From: Rikenella microfusus
GTDB lineage: Bacteria; Bacteroidota; Bacteroidia; Bacteroidales; Tenuifilaceae
Reading direction: 5' to 3'
Length of the DNA stretch: 64,000 bases
Assembly: GCA_020722565.1 (NCBI GenBank)
Contig: DYKO01000014.1
Coordinates: 1 to 64,000, forward strand
Both the position numbers and the translations under genes were made by a program. The notes under the pieces were generated by a model. That model was given only the letters and a program-made list of their open reading frames with translations, made no database searches and was not told the origin of the DNA. Below, piece by piece: positions 45,588 to 54,261 of the stretch. The stretch's first letter is position 1, and each line of letters starts with the position of its first letter.

Positions 45588-48514
45588 GAAAGTACTAAAA
45601 CTATTGCTTCCCCATTACTTCTGATATTACAATCGTTAAGAATTGCTGGAGCTTTTATGGGTTTATCCTGTTCATCAGATATTGCATTGCCCAATATAAG
45701 TAGGCACAATGATCCCGTGTAGCGCTGTTTTTCATTGGCTTTAATGATGTGCAACGAAGCGTTATTAATGATGGTTTTAAGTTTTTTGGGAGAGAGCTCA
45801 GCATAATGCTCATGTTGTTTTAGGAGAATCATTGCCATATCTGCAGCAGCGGCAAATGTAAAATATTTGCTGGTTTCAGGATATTTTGATAACAGCGAAT
45901 TTATTGTAGTGCCTCCAATTTTAACTAGGGTAACGGGAGTTTCGGCTTTATATGTGTAAAAAAATCCTGATTTTGCAAGCCATTCATATGATCCAAAAAC
46001 ATTGGCTATTTCTTTTACGCCAATTAGTTTGTTGTCATTATAAATATTAACTGTGCCGTTAAGTATGATGAAAATACTATCCGGATTCGTTCCCTGACGG
46101 GCAATTATGCTATCGGCTGGGTAAATTTTTGTTTGGCTCTCTGATATTATTGCTTGAAGTTGTTCTCTGGTTAATCCACTTAGTCCTGTAATGGAACTTA
46201 TGATTTCAGCAATTTTAGAGGAGGCTTCTTCCTTAATCATCGATTTATCCATTAGTAGTTTCATAGAGGCATGAATTTGGGCTGCAATTCTTTCTGACTC
46301 ATCGGGTTCCAAACGGCCCTGCCTTTTTAAACGGTTCAGCATTTCTTCTTGTTCGTTGAGGAGCGTGCGCGATGCAAGTAACGTTTCAATATTTCTGCAT
46401 ATATCGGGATACTTTACTTTTAGGTTGCGAAGAAACGTTTGACCAGTTATGCGGTTCTCATGTATTTCGTCTTCGAGTGTGCTAAGTATTTCTGTCTCGT
46501 TAGTGCCACCACTTTCACCAAGCGAAAAACCAATAATAAGGCTTGATAGTGACTTTATGCATTCATCTTGGGCTACAACAAAGGCCCGCGCACAGTCGTA
46601 GCTGATGGTTAAACGATTGATAAATCGTTTTTTCCATAAAACGCCAACCAATGGTAGGTTTTGAAGAACCGCTATTGTTTTGGTAGTTTTCCAAAGGTTT
46701 TCGATATCCTGACGTTGTGATAGCGGAATTTTCCCTCCGTAATCGAGAAGCGTATCAATCCGGTCGGAGAGTAGGTGAACGCCATCGGAACTTAGCAATC
46801 CCTCGCTAAACTGACGCCAGTAGCTCTCCTTTTCTTTCTGTAACAGGCGTTTACGGGTTTCAGCAACAGCTTCTTGCATATCAAAACTTTGGGGCTTCTG
46901 CTCAATGGCATCAACATTTAATAAAAAGCTTTGAACACGGTTCCAGTCTGCTCCCGACATGTAGCGGCCTCCCTTTAACTTTTCTATTTCCTTCTCCCCG
47001 CTTAGCCTTATTTGCTGTAGCGATTGCATTAATAGACCAACTTTAATATCGCCAATTTTTGATAGGCCAAGTTTATCGATAAGCCAGCGCACAGTTGTGG
47101 CATTAATTAGCGAGGTAAGCACCACAACACCTGCAGTTAGCGATAGCAACTGGTTTCTCACATCAAATGGCATGCGAGGATCAATGGCTACAATAAGGGC
47201 AAGCGCCAATGCTACTGCGCCTCTCAGTCCACCCCACCAAAGAACAATGGAATCCTTGAAGGTGATGCCGTAACCAATTTTTTGCATTATGGGATAAAAA
47301 ACATAGATGGTTCCCAAACGGGCAATATGTAGGGCAATGTATATAAGGATAAGCACAAATAGGTCATTTAGCGTATAGCTAACCTGTTGGGCAATAACAA
47401 CACCTACAACAATAAATATCAGTGTATTGGCAATGAACGCTGCCAATTCCCAGAATTCGTGCAGGAAGTGCGATACCCCCGGACTGATTCGTGTTTTTCC
47501 GGGACCGGCCATGGATATACCCAGAGTAACAACTGCAATAACACCGGATACATGAAAAACGGATTCGGCAAGAAAGAATGAAAGATATGCAGCACCTATA
47601 ACTACGGTTATTTCAATCAATGCATCATTAAAAACTCTTTTTAACCAAGAAATTATAGCCCAACCAATGGCTGCACCTATCAATACTCCCCCCAGGGCAA
47701 CCCTCAAAAATTCAATCAGGGCATTTTCGCCAGAGGCCTCACCAGTAATGAGCCCGAAAATGGTCATGAAAAACACGATGGCGGTTCCGTCGTTGAGCAT
47801 CGATTCGCTCTCTGTAATGGTTGATAGCCGCTTGCTGGCACCCACCTCTTTAAGAATGGCCACAACAGCCACCGGGTCGGTGGCGCTGATGATGGAACCA
47901 AATAGCAGAGCCATTAGTAGTGTCCATTCGTTTAGGCCTATACCCATTGCTTTGATTAGTAAAACAAAGAAAGCTGTAATGATAATGGCTACCATTATTC
48001 CGGGGACTGCCAGTATAATCGCATTACCCAACGATTTTTTAAAGGTGTGCAAATGAAGGGCATATGCTGCTTCAAAAATCAGTGTTGGCAAAAAGAGATA
48101 TAGAATTAGGTGTGGGTCAATGTTTCCTGCCCATTCTATGGATTGCCCTATTAAGTTGAGTCCATTGCTACTAAAAATTTCCAGCCGGGTGAGTATCCCA
48201 AAAAGCAATCCGAATATAAGTAGTAAAATGGTATAGGGTAGCGGTCCACGGCTAAAAAGGTGCCGGGTGGCTGTACCTATAAACAGAGAGAGAACAATGA
48301 ATAAAAGCGGTGCCAAATTCAAACCGTGGCTTTGATGCTCTTCTGCATTATGGTTGTTATTGCGTTCTGCAACTATCGCCTCATTGGTATGGCTTTCCGA
48401 TACTGAAATGGTATCGCTTCTAACATTTAACTCATTGGCGGACAATGGTATGTATGCTATTGTCGAGAGGGCAATAATTGCAGCTACCGATGTCCTTTTC
48501 AGATAGTTTATCAT
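45584..48514 (-). CDS. NhaP-type Na+/H+ antiporter with long C-terminal regulatory region and CNB-like domain
   Basis: Inner-membrane monovalent cation/proton antiporter of the CPA1 family, 976 residues. A signal-like N-terminus and His/Asn-rich linker (1-70) precede about 12 membrane helices (about 70-480) with the CPA1 site SIISATDPVAVVAILKEVGAS and ESMLNDGTAIVFF. The cytoplasmic part contains helical linkers and a cyclic-nucleotide-binding-like domain (about 800-900: PADSIIARQGTNPDSIFIILNGTVNIY). That domain keeps the beta roll but the phosphate-binding FGExALL..RxA motif is degraded (FGSYEWLAKSGFFYTYKAE), so cNMP binding is doubtful. Similar architecture to plant SOS1 and bacterial NhaP-CNB proteins. 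Confidence 0.9.
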   Translation of the reverse strand: MINYLKRTSVAAIIALSTIAYIPLSANELNVRSDTISVSESHTNEAIVAERNNNHNAEEHQSHGLNLAPLLFIVLSLFIGTATRHLFSRGPLPYTILLLIFGLLFGILTRLEIFSSNGLNLIGQSIEWAGNIDPHLILYLFLPTLIFEAAYALHLHTFKKSLGNAIILAVPGIMVAIIITAFFVLLIKAMGIGLNEWTLLMALLFGSIISATDPVAVVAILKEVGASKRLSTITESESMLNDGTAIVFFMTIFGLITGEASGENALIEFLRVALGGVLIGAAIGWAIISWLKRVFNDALIEITVVIGAAYLSFFLAESVFHVSGVIAVVTLGISMAGPGKTRISPGVSHFLHEFWELAAFIANTLIFIVVGVVIAQQVSYTLNDLFVLILIYIALHIARLGTIYVFYPIMQKIGYGITFKDSIVLWWGGLRGAVALALALIVAIDPRMPFDVRNQLLSLTAGVVVLTSLINATTVRWLIDKLGLSKIGDIKVGLLMQSLQQIRLSGEKEIEKLKGGRYMSGADWNRVQSFLLNVDAIEQKPQSFDMQEAVAETRKRLLQKEKESYWRQFSEGLLSSDGVHLLSDRIDTLLDYGGKIPLSQRQDIENLWKTTKTIAVLQNLPLVGVLWKKRFINRLTISYDCARAFVVAQDECIKSLSSLIIGFSLGESGGTNETEILSTLEDEIHENRITGQTFLRNLKVKYPDICRNIETLLASRTLLNEQEEMLNRLKRQGRLEPDESERIAAQIHASMKLLMDKSMIKEEASSKIAEIISSITGLSGLTREQLQAIISESQTKIYPADSIIARQGTNPDSIFIILNGTVNIYNDNKLIGVKEIANVFGSYEWLAKSGFFYTYKAETPVTLVKIGGTTINSLLSKYPETSKYFTFAAAADMAMILLKQHEHYAELSPKKLKTIINNASLHIIKANEKQRYTGSLCLLILGNAISDEQDKPIKAPAILNDCNIRSNGEAIVLVLS

Positions 48515-48674
48515 GGTTCTGAATTTTATTAGAGCAATTTACGAAATATTGAGCTTTATCCAAATTTCTCTGCGGGTTTATCGATGAAATTCAGAATACT
48601 AATTTTTAGCATCGAGGTTTTGCACTTTAGTTGGATTGATAAATATCAACCTTAAATCTTTTAAAAACCGCATT

Positions 48675-48696
48675 AATTGTAAAATATGTTACAATT
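48675..48696. promoter_or_regulatory. CRP/FNR-type palindrome upstream of the hcp locus
   Basis: Perfect inverted repeat: arms AATTGTAA and TTACAATT, 6-base spacer AATATG, 22 bases in all. Size and shape fit a CRP/FNR-family site, and regulators of the HcpR group control hcp operons in many anaerobes. It ends about 67 bases before the ATG of the ferredoxin-like gene and overlaps the probable -33 region, so it could act as an activator or repressor site. The regulator itself is not in the window. Confidence 0.65.
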
Positions 48697-48722
48697 GATG
48701 CTATGGGGGTAACCTACTTTTG
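48695..48722 (+). promoter_or_regulatory. Promoter of the hcp operon (TTG, TACTTTTG)
   Basis: TTG at 48695-48697 and TACTTTTG at 48715-48722 (17-base spacer) fit the Bacteroidota promoter. The TTG lies in the right edge of the CRP/FNR-type palindrome. Confidence 0.55.
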
Positions 48723-48763
48723 TCAAGGATAATATAATCGATAATAGGTTAGGTACCTAAAGT

Positions 48764-49594
48764 ATGAAAAGAGACTTCATTAAAATAGATAGGGATAAAT
48801 GCAATGGCTGCGGTTTATGCGTTAGCGGATGCCATGAGGGTGCACTGCAGCTAATCGACGGAAAGGCTGTACTGATAAGTGAACTTATGTGCGATGGGCT
48901 TGACGCTTGCATTGGTGTGTGTTCTGTGGAAGCCATTACCATTGAGCAGCGCGAGGCTGAGCCTTATGATGAGGTGCACACCATTAGTAAAATGGTTGTT
49001 AATGGAAAGAATACTGTTATTGCACATTTGAAACACTTAAAGGATTACAACGAGAAAGAATACTTGCGACAAGGTATTGAGTGGCTGCTGGCTAACCGCG
49101 AAAAGATTTCGTTTAGTGTTGATGAGGTGTTGCAGGATTTAAATAGCCATACCAAAGAGGCCTGTGGCTGCGGAACCGATGAACCCAAAGTAAAATCTCA
49201 AACCATGCATCATCCTGGAGGGGGTTGTCCGGGTTCGGCTGAACGCAGCTTTGCGAATAACGATGGCAGAAACAAATGGATGGTTTCAGACAAATCGGAA
49301 CTTACACACTGGCTGGTTCAGCTACGTCTTATTAATCCTTACTCAGGACACTTCATAGGGTCAAACCTTTTACTGGCAGTCAACTGTGTGGCTTTCAGCC
49401 ATGGAAATTTTCACAGTAGCTACCTGAAGGGAAAAACATTGGCCATGGCATACCTCAAACTCGACAGTAACAAGGAGGTTTATGTCGATAAGATTACCGC
49501 ACTAATTGATGATTCCCAGGTTGATACCATTACTGTAATTAAAATGGAGTTTCCCTGTTGTGGGGGGCTTCAGATTGCACGCATGTCTCGATAA
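48764..49594 (+). CDS. 4Fe-4S ferredoxin-like protein of the hcp locus, ended early by an in-frame TAA
   Basis: An iron-sulfur protein usually found beside hcp in Bacteroidota and Clostridia. It has an N-terminal two-cluster ferredoxin (CNGCGLCVSGC near residue 16; CDGLDACIGVC near 44), GGGCPGS in the middle and a C-terminal domain with ...CCGGLQIAR. Translation stops after 276 residues at TAA 49592-49594. The same frame then continues through HANRKVPIKDITVGIQGDIL to TAA at 49670-49672, matching the normal family C-terminus, so the original gene was about 302 residues. Other family-conserved residues are also changed: where relatives have GCPKLD this has AYLKLD, and WPVQL is WLVQL. It looks like a decaying gene. 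Confidence 0.75.
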   Translation: MKRDFIKIDRDKCNGCGLCVSGCHEGALQLIDGKAVLISELMCDGLDACIGVCSVEAITIEQREAEPYDEVHTISKMVVNGKNTVIAHLKHLKDYNEKEYLRQGIEWLLANREKISFSVDEVLQDLNSHTKEACGCGTDEPKVKSQTMHHPGGGCPGSAERSFANNDGRNKWMVSDKSELTHWLVQLRLINPYSGHFIGSNLLLAVNCVAFSHGNFHSSYLKGKTLAMAYLKLDSNKEVYVDKITALIDDSQVDTITVIKMEFPCCGGLQIARMSR

Positions 49595-49734
49595 CATGCA
49601 AACCGCAAGGTTCCCATAAAGGATATTACTGTTGGCATTCAGGGCGATATTCTGGAGACAAATTGGGTGTAAATAACAATAATTCAATAATTAATTCTTT
49701 AATCTATTTACTTTAATTTTTAATTTTTTAAACT

Positions 49735-51381
49735 ATGAGCATGTTTTGCTACCAATGTCAGGAAGCAGCTAAAGGAACCGGCTGCACCATTAAGGGTGTA
49801 TGTGGTAAGAGCGATGATCTTGCGAACATGATGGACCTATTGCTTTTTGTAACCAAGGGCGTATGCGTTTATAGTAGCGCCTTGCGCGAGCAAAAGGGAT
49901 ACGAAAACCCAATCGTAAACAAGTTTGTTTTCGATAGCCTTTTTGCCACCATCACCAATGCCAATTTCGATAAGGCTTCTATTTCGCGTCGGGTTTCCAA
50001 AGCTTTGGAGGTTCGTAATATGCTGCGTGATGAGGCAAAAAGATAGGGTGTGGCTGTGAATACCGATTTCGAGGGTTGCATCTGGGAGGGTAAGCCTGAG
50101 GAGTTCGAGCAAAAGGCTGCAACTGTAGGGATTCTGAACGAAACCAATGAGGACATCCGCTCACTGAAAGAACTTATCACCTACGGCATTAAGGGTATGG
50201 CCGCATATGCCGAGCATGCCTACAATCTTGGCTTTGAGGATACTTCAATCTATGCATTTATGCAGAAAACCTTGGCCGACATTACCCGTAATCATAGTGT
50301 TGACCAGTTGGTTGCGCTTACCCTTGAAACTGGTAAGTATGGCGTACAAACCATGGCGCTGCTCGATAGGGCAAATACATCGAATTATGGTAATCCCGAA
50401 ATAACCAAGGTAAATCTGGGGGGGCGAAATAATCCAGGTATTCTCATCAGCGGCCACGATTTGAAGGATATGGAGGAGCTATTGGCTCAAACCGAGGGGA
50501 CCGGTGTTGATGTTTACACCCATAGCGAGATGCTTCCGGCTAACTACTACCCTGCATTCAAGAGGTACAAGCATTTTGTTGGCAACTATGGTAGCAGCTG
50601 GTGGCACCAGCGTGAGGATTTCGAAAACTTCAACGGGCCTATCCTCTTCACTACAAATTGCATAGTGCCACCACTTGTCAATGCAAGCTATAGGGATAGG
50701 ATTTACACCACCGGATCATCAGGTCTTGAGGGTGCAAAGCACATTCCCGATCGTGAAAATGGTAAACCCAAGGATTTCAGTGAGATAATTGAGCATGCCA
50801 AACGTTGCAAGCCCCCCGTTGAAATTGAAAAGGGTGAGATTGTAGGTGGCTTTGCCCATGAGCAGGTTTTTGCTCTTGCCGATAAGGTTGTGGATGCTGT
50901 AAAGTCTGGATCTATTCGTAAGTTCATAGTAATGGCCGGTTGCGATGGAAGAATGAAGGATCGTAACTATTACACCGAATTTGCAGAAAAACTTCCCAAG
51001 GACACCGTTATCCTAACCGCCGGTTGTGCCAAGTATCGTTACAACAAGTTGCCCTTAGGCGACATTGGCGGAATTCCCCGCGTACTAGATGCCGGACAGT
51101 GTAACGATTCATACTCGCTGGCTGTTATTGCTCTCAAGTTAAAGGAAGTGTTCCAACTAAATGATATTAACGAACTTCCCATTGCCTATAACATTGCATG
51201 GTATGAGCAGAAAGCAGTTATCGTTCTTCTTGCATTGCTTTACCTGGGAGTTAAGAATATACATTTAGGCCCCACTATTCCAGCATTCCTTTCGCCTAAC
51301 GTGGCCAAGGTGCTTGTTGTGAACTTTGGAATTGGTGGTATTACCAATGTTGATGAAGATATCAAGTTAATGGTTGGCTAA
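49735..51381 (+). pseudogene. hcp: Hydroxylamine reductase (hybrid cluster protein) with one in-frame TAG
   Basis: Hybrid-cluster protein, which reduces hydroxylamine (and is linked to nitric oxide handling) in anaerobes. The frame opens at the ATG at 49735 with the N-terminal cluster ligands C5-x2-C8-x8-C17-x5-C23, reads 103 codons to DEAKR, meets TAG (50044-50046), and resumes in the same frame at [10 protein letters not shown] to the stop at 51381 (548 codons plus stop, normal size). All hybrid-cluster ligand motifs are intact after the stop: [46 protein letters not shown] and YEQKAV. So this is a recently interrupted, otherwise complete gene, unless the TAG is read through or is a sequencing error. 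Confidence 0.85.
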
Positions 51382-51390
51382 TGTTAAATC

Positions 51391-51422
51391 ACACTGGCAG
51401 GGTTACAAAACCCTGCCAGTGT
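51391..51422 (+). terminator. Strong hairpin after hcp
   Basis: Perfect 14-bp stem ACACTGGCAGGGTT / AACCCTGCCAGTGT with a 4-base loop, followed by TTAAAATTT. It lies between hcp and the cupin gene, so the cupin gene may have reduced or separate transcription. Confidence 0.85.
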
Positions 51423-51437
51423 TTAAAATTTATAGCT

Positions 51438-51764
51438 ATGACTAACGAGTTCCCATAAGGAGTAAAATTCAATTTTGTTAACGAAGTTGATTGCAACACT
51501 GGCGGTATTGTAAGTGAAAATGTGCTTAAGCGAAGCACCGGTAATATTTCACTATTTGCTTTTGATAAGGGAGAGGGTTTAAGTGAGCACACCACCCCTT
51601 TTGATGCTGTGGTACAAATAATTGAGGGTAATGCTCGCATATTCATCGACGGGAACCCTCACGATTTAAGGGCAGGAGAATCCATTATTATGCCCGCTAA
51701 TGTTCCTCATCCCCTTCAGGCAATAGAGCGCTTTAAAATGGTTTTAACCATGATACGCAAGTGA
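51438..51764 (+). pseudogene. Cupin protein of the hcp locus, with an in-frame TAA at codon 7
   Basis: From the ATG at 51438 the frame reads MTNEFP, then TAA (51456-51458), then GVKFNFVNEVDCNTGGI... in the same frame to the stop at 51764. The part after the stop is a normal small cupin: GEGLSEHTTPFDAVVQIIEG and GESIIMPANVPHPLQA contain the expected metal ligands and beta roll. A short N-terminal segment FPxGVKFN precedes the cupin in relatives I recall, so the TAA most likely replaces a Gln or Lys codon. Translation could start again at an internal GTG (51522, 80 residues), which would lose the N-terminal strands. This is the third gene in a row with one stop codon. Confidence 0.7.
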
Positions 51765-52101
51765 TAAGAATCGGTATTGTTTTTATCTACTGGTAAATTT
51801 TATTAATTAATTTTGAAGATAAGCCTTTGATATCTATGAGTGAATTTGTTTTTCCTAAATAAATTGAACTTTTATACCGATTGTTAAGTAAACATATTTT
51901 TTTTGCAAATGCAGATTTATATTTAGTTTCAGTAGACATCGATTTACAATTAAAATCATATTAAGTAACTAATGCCAATCCTGCAGAGCGTTAGTTTTCT
52001 GCCTCGCATATTATGTACAGGTTACCTTTTGTCAAAATTGTCATGGCAAGTGAATCAGCCTTAGAAGTTTATTATTTAAGTGCAATTTTAAATTAAACCC
52101 A

Positions 52102-52173
52102 ATGGCTACTATGGTAATGGTTTACCTCGGTGTTGCCATTCTTATGTTTGGTATGCCTTTAGTTTTCTTTTAA
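52102..52173 (+). CDS. Possible small membrane protein (23 residues, in-frame continuation after TAA)
   Basis: ATG at 52102 opens MATMVMVYLGVAILMFGMPLVFF, a single hydrophobic helix, then TAA at 52171-52173. The frame continues PKFDRENYWA to TGA at 52204-52206, a plausible cytoplasmic tail. If the two parts were once joined this would be a fourth interrupted frame. It may be a chance frame; I do not recognise a family. Confidence 0.3.
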   Translation: MATMVMVYLGVAILMFGMPLVFF

Positions 52174-52314
52174 CCTAAGTTCGACCGGGAAAATTATTGG
52201 GCTTGACATCAAAAGGGGGTGTGGGATTAAATACCTTGTTTATTTATTTGGTTGTAAATTAACTTCTTAGGCTTTTACCAGAATCCCAAAATATTCTTTC
52301 ACGGCGGTTCACAT

Positions 52315-52322
52315 TACTTTTG
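52315..52322 (+). promoter_or_regulatory. Possible -7 element (TACTTTTG) before the second cupin gene
   Basis: TACTTTTG matches TAnnTTTG about 100 bases before the ATG at 52421. No clear TTG at the -33 distance. Confidence 0.35.
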
Positions 52323-52420
52323 CAGTTTACTGATTCCTCGGCCGCGTTATAAAATACTTGCCTTTTGCATCTCTGGTTTTATAGTAAATTGCTGTAGAAT
52401 GATAATTAAAATCGATTAAA

Positions 52421-52732
52421 ATGAACAAACCGGTTACACTAATGGATGCCCCAAGGGTTTCATTCAACTTCAACGGTTGTATAATGTTCACAGGACAAAA
52501 GGTTGAAATAGTCCATCTCTCCCTTATGCCAGGAGAGGAAGTTCCTTTACATAGCAATCCCTTCGATGTGGTATTTTATCAACTACAGGGCAATCTAGAA
52601 CTAAAAGTTGATGACGATACGCTAATACTTATGCCCGATACTGCTATTTTGGCTTTGGCAAATCAAAGTCGCGGATTGGCAAATAAAACGGAGGCTTTAG
52701 CCAGAGTACTGGTTATTAAGATATACAAGTAA
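52421..52732 (+). CDS. Small cupin-domain protein
   Basis: A 103-residue single-domain cupin: SLMPGEEVPLHSNPFDVVFYQLQGNLELKVDDDTLILMPDTAILA. It has one His (PLHSNPFD) where the metal site usually has several, so metal binding is uncertain. It follows the hcp locus and is intact, unlike the cupin at 51438, to which it is only distantly similar. Function unknown; perhaps co-regulated with the hcp genes by position only. Confidence 0.7.
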   Translation: MNKPVTLMDAPRVSFNFNGCIMFTGQKVEIVHLSLMPGEEVPLHSNPFDVVFYQLQGNLELKVDDDTLILMPDTAILALANQSRGLANKTEALARVLVIKIYK

Positions 52733-52893
52733 AAAATGTTTGTTAAGTCTTTAAATCCCTCAATAAATCCATAATTGAAAGCACCCAAGGTCTGCTCAAA
52801 AACATAAAACTTAACATGCGTAAAATCCTCATTTTTTAGCGTGGATTTTAGTTTATTGGCTATATTCGAACCCTGAATTTGAAGTTGATAATC

Positions 52894-54147
52894 ATGCAAA
52901 TACTCATTCTTAACATCAAAAAACTGGTTCAGGTAGAGGACAAACCTTTGGTTTGGCGCGCAGGTAAAGATATGGCTAAGGTGAATTCAATCGATAATGC
53001 CTTTCTGCTAATCGATAACGGATTGATAGCCAGTTTTGGGCCTATGGCAAATGTTCCCGAATTTTCATCGCTTTCGGGAGATGTTCTTATTTACAATGCT
53101 CATGGCCGCATAGTTTTCCCTTCGTTTTGCGATTCACATACCCATTTGGTATATGCAGGAAGTAGAGAAATTGAGTATATCAATAAAATTAAGGGGCTCT
53201 CCTACGAGGAAATTGCAAAGCGTGGGGGTGGAATATTGAATTCTGCCCGTTTTCTGGCACAAACATCTGAGGATGAACTTTATGAGCAATCACTTACACG
53301 GGTTAACGAAATAATATCAAAAGGCACAGGTGCCGTTGAGATTAAAAGTGGTTATGGTCTGACCATTGAAAGTGAGCTGAAAATGCTTCGGGTTATTCGA
53401 AGGCTTAAGGAAACCACTCCTCTCACAATAAAGGCAACATTTCTTGGTGCCCATGCCGTTCCTGCAGAGTATAAAGGTCGTCAGTCCGATTATGTTGACC
53501 TTATCATTAACGAAATGATTCCCATGGTGGCCGCTGAGGACCTGGCCGATTACATAGATGTGTTCTGCGATAGGGGATTTTTTACCGTTGAGGATACCGA
53601 GCGCATACTAATGGCTGGTATAAAGTACGGCCTTAGGCCGAAGCTGCATGCCAACGAGCTTGACTATTCTGGCGGCATTCAGGTTGGGGTAAAGTACAAT
53701 GCCCTTTCGGTTGACCATTTGGAATACACCGGCGATGCCGAAATAGAAGCGCTGCTGGGCTCCGAAACCATGCCAACTTTACTTCCGAGCGCCGCCTTCT
53801 TTCTGGGCATGATTGACCCACCCGTGCGTAGAATGATTGAGGCAGGTCTGCCCATTGCTTTAGCTTCCGACTTTAATCCCGGCTCATCACCATCGGGCGA
53901 TATGAAATTTATTATGTCGCTCGGATGCATTAAGCTACGAATGCTTCCCGAAGAGGTTATCAATGCAGCTACCATTAACGGTGCTTATGCCATGGGGCTT
54001 TCCGAAACTCACGGAAGCATCTGTAAGGGTAAGGTAGCCAATGTATTTATAACTAAGCCCATACCTAGCATTGAATATTTACCCTATGCCTATACCTCCG
54101 ATTTAATTGAAACTGTTATCCTAAATGGTAAAATCATTAAGAATTAG
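52894..54147 (+). CDS. hutI: Imidazolonepropionase
   Basis: Third enzyme of histidine degradation: opens imidazolone propionate to N-formimino-L-glutamate. The 417-residue amidohydrolase has the metal motifs DSHTHLVYAGSREIEY, GAHAVP, HANELDYSGG, DHLEYTGD and ASDFNPGSSPSGD, all standard for HutI. I start at ATG 52894; a TTG at 52879 adds KLII. It lies near ftcD, which takes its product; hutH and hutU are not in the window. Confidence 0.96.
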   Translation: MQILILNIKKLVQVEDKPLVWRAGKDMAKVNSIDNAFLLIDNGLIASFGPMANVPEFSSLSGDVLIYNAHGRIVFPSFCDSHTHLVYAGSREIEYINKIKGLSYEEIAKRGGGILNSARFLAQTSEDELYEQSLTRVNEIISKGTGAVEIKSGYGLTIESELKMLRVIRRLKETTPLTIKATFLGAHAVPAEYKGRQSDYVDLIINEMIPMVAAEDLADYIDVFCDRGFFTVEDTERILMAGIKYGLRPKLHANELDYSGGIQVGVKYNALSVDHLEYTGDAEIEALLGSETMPTLLPSAAFFLGMIDPPVRRMIEAGLPIALASDFNPGSSPSGDMKFIMSLGCIKLRMLPEEVINAATINGAYAMGLSETHGSICKGKVANVFITKPIPSIEYLPYAYTSDLIETVILNGKIIKN

Positions 54148-54261
54148 CAAAAGCATAACGGGAACATCTGAATAATCATTTTCAATAAGGTGGTGTAAAT
54201 GAAGCAATGTTGCAGGACAAATTAAAATTCAAGGCAGCTATTACTATTAAATTTTAGAAGT

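Larger units (their letters stand above)
51765..52420. other. Gap with one short candidate membrane-protein frame
   Basis: About 650 bases. The only candidate is the short frame at 52102-52206. Two TACTTTTG/TACCTTTTG-type elements occur: near 52024 and at 52315-52322, the latter about 100 bases before the cupin gene at 52421. No other repeat or hairpin stands out. Confidence 0.45.

Noticed and set aside
48764-51764. Selenocysteine or pyrrolysine as the explanation of the in-frame stops
   Set aside because: Two of the stops are TAA, which neither system uses; no SECIS-like hairpin just after the stops and no TGA involved.
51769-51886. Distant inverted repeat AATCGGTAT / ATACCGATT about 100 bases apart
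   Set aside because: Only 9 bp, with AT-rich DNA between and no conserved feature; could occur by chance.
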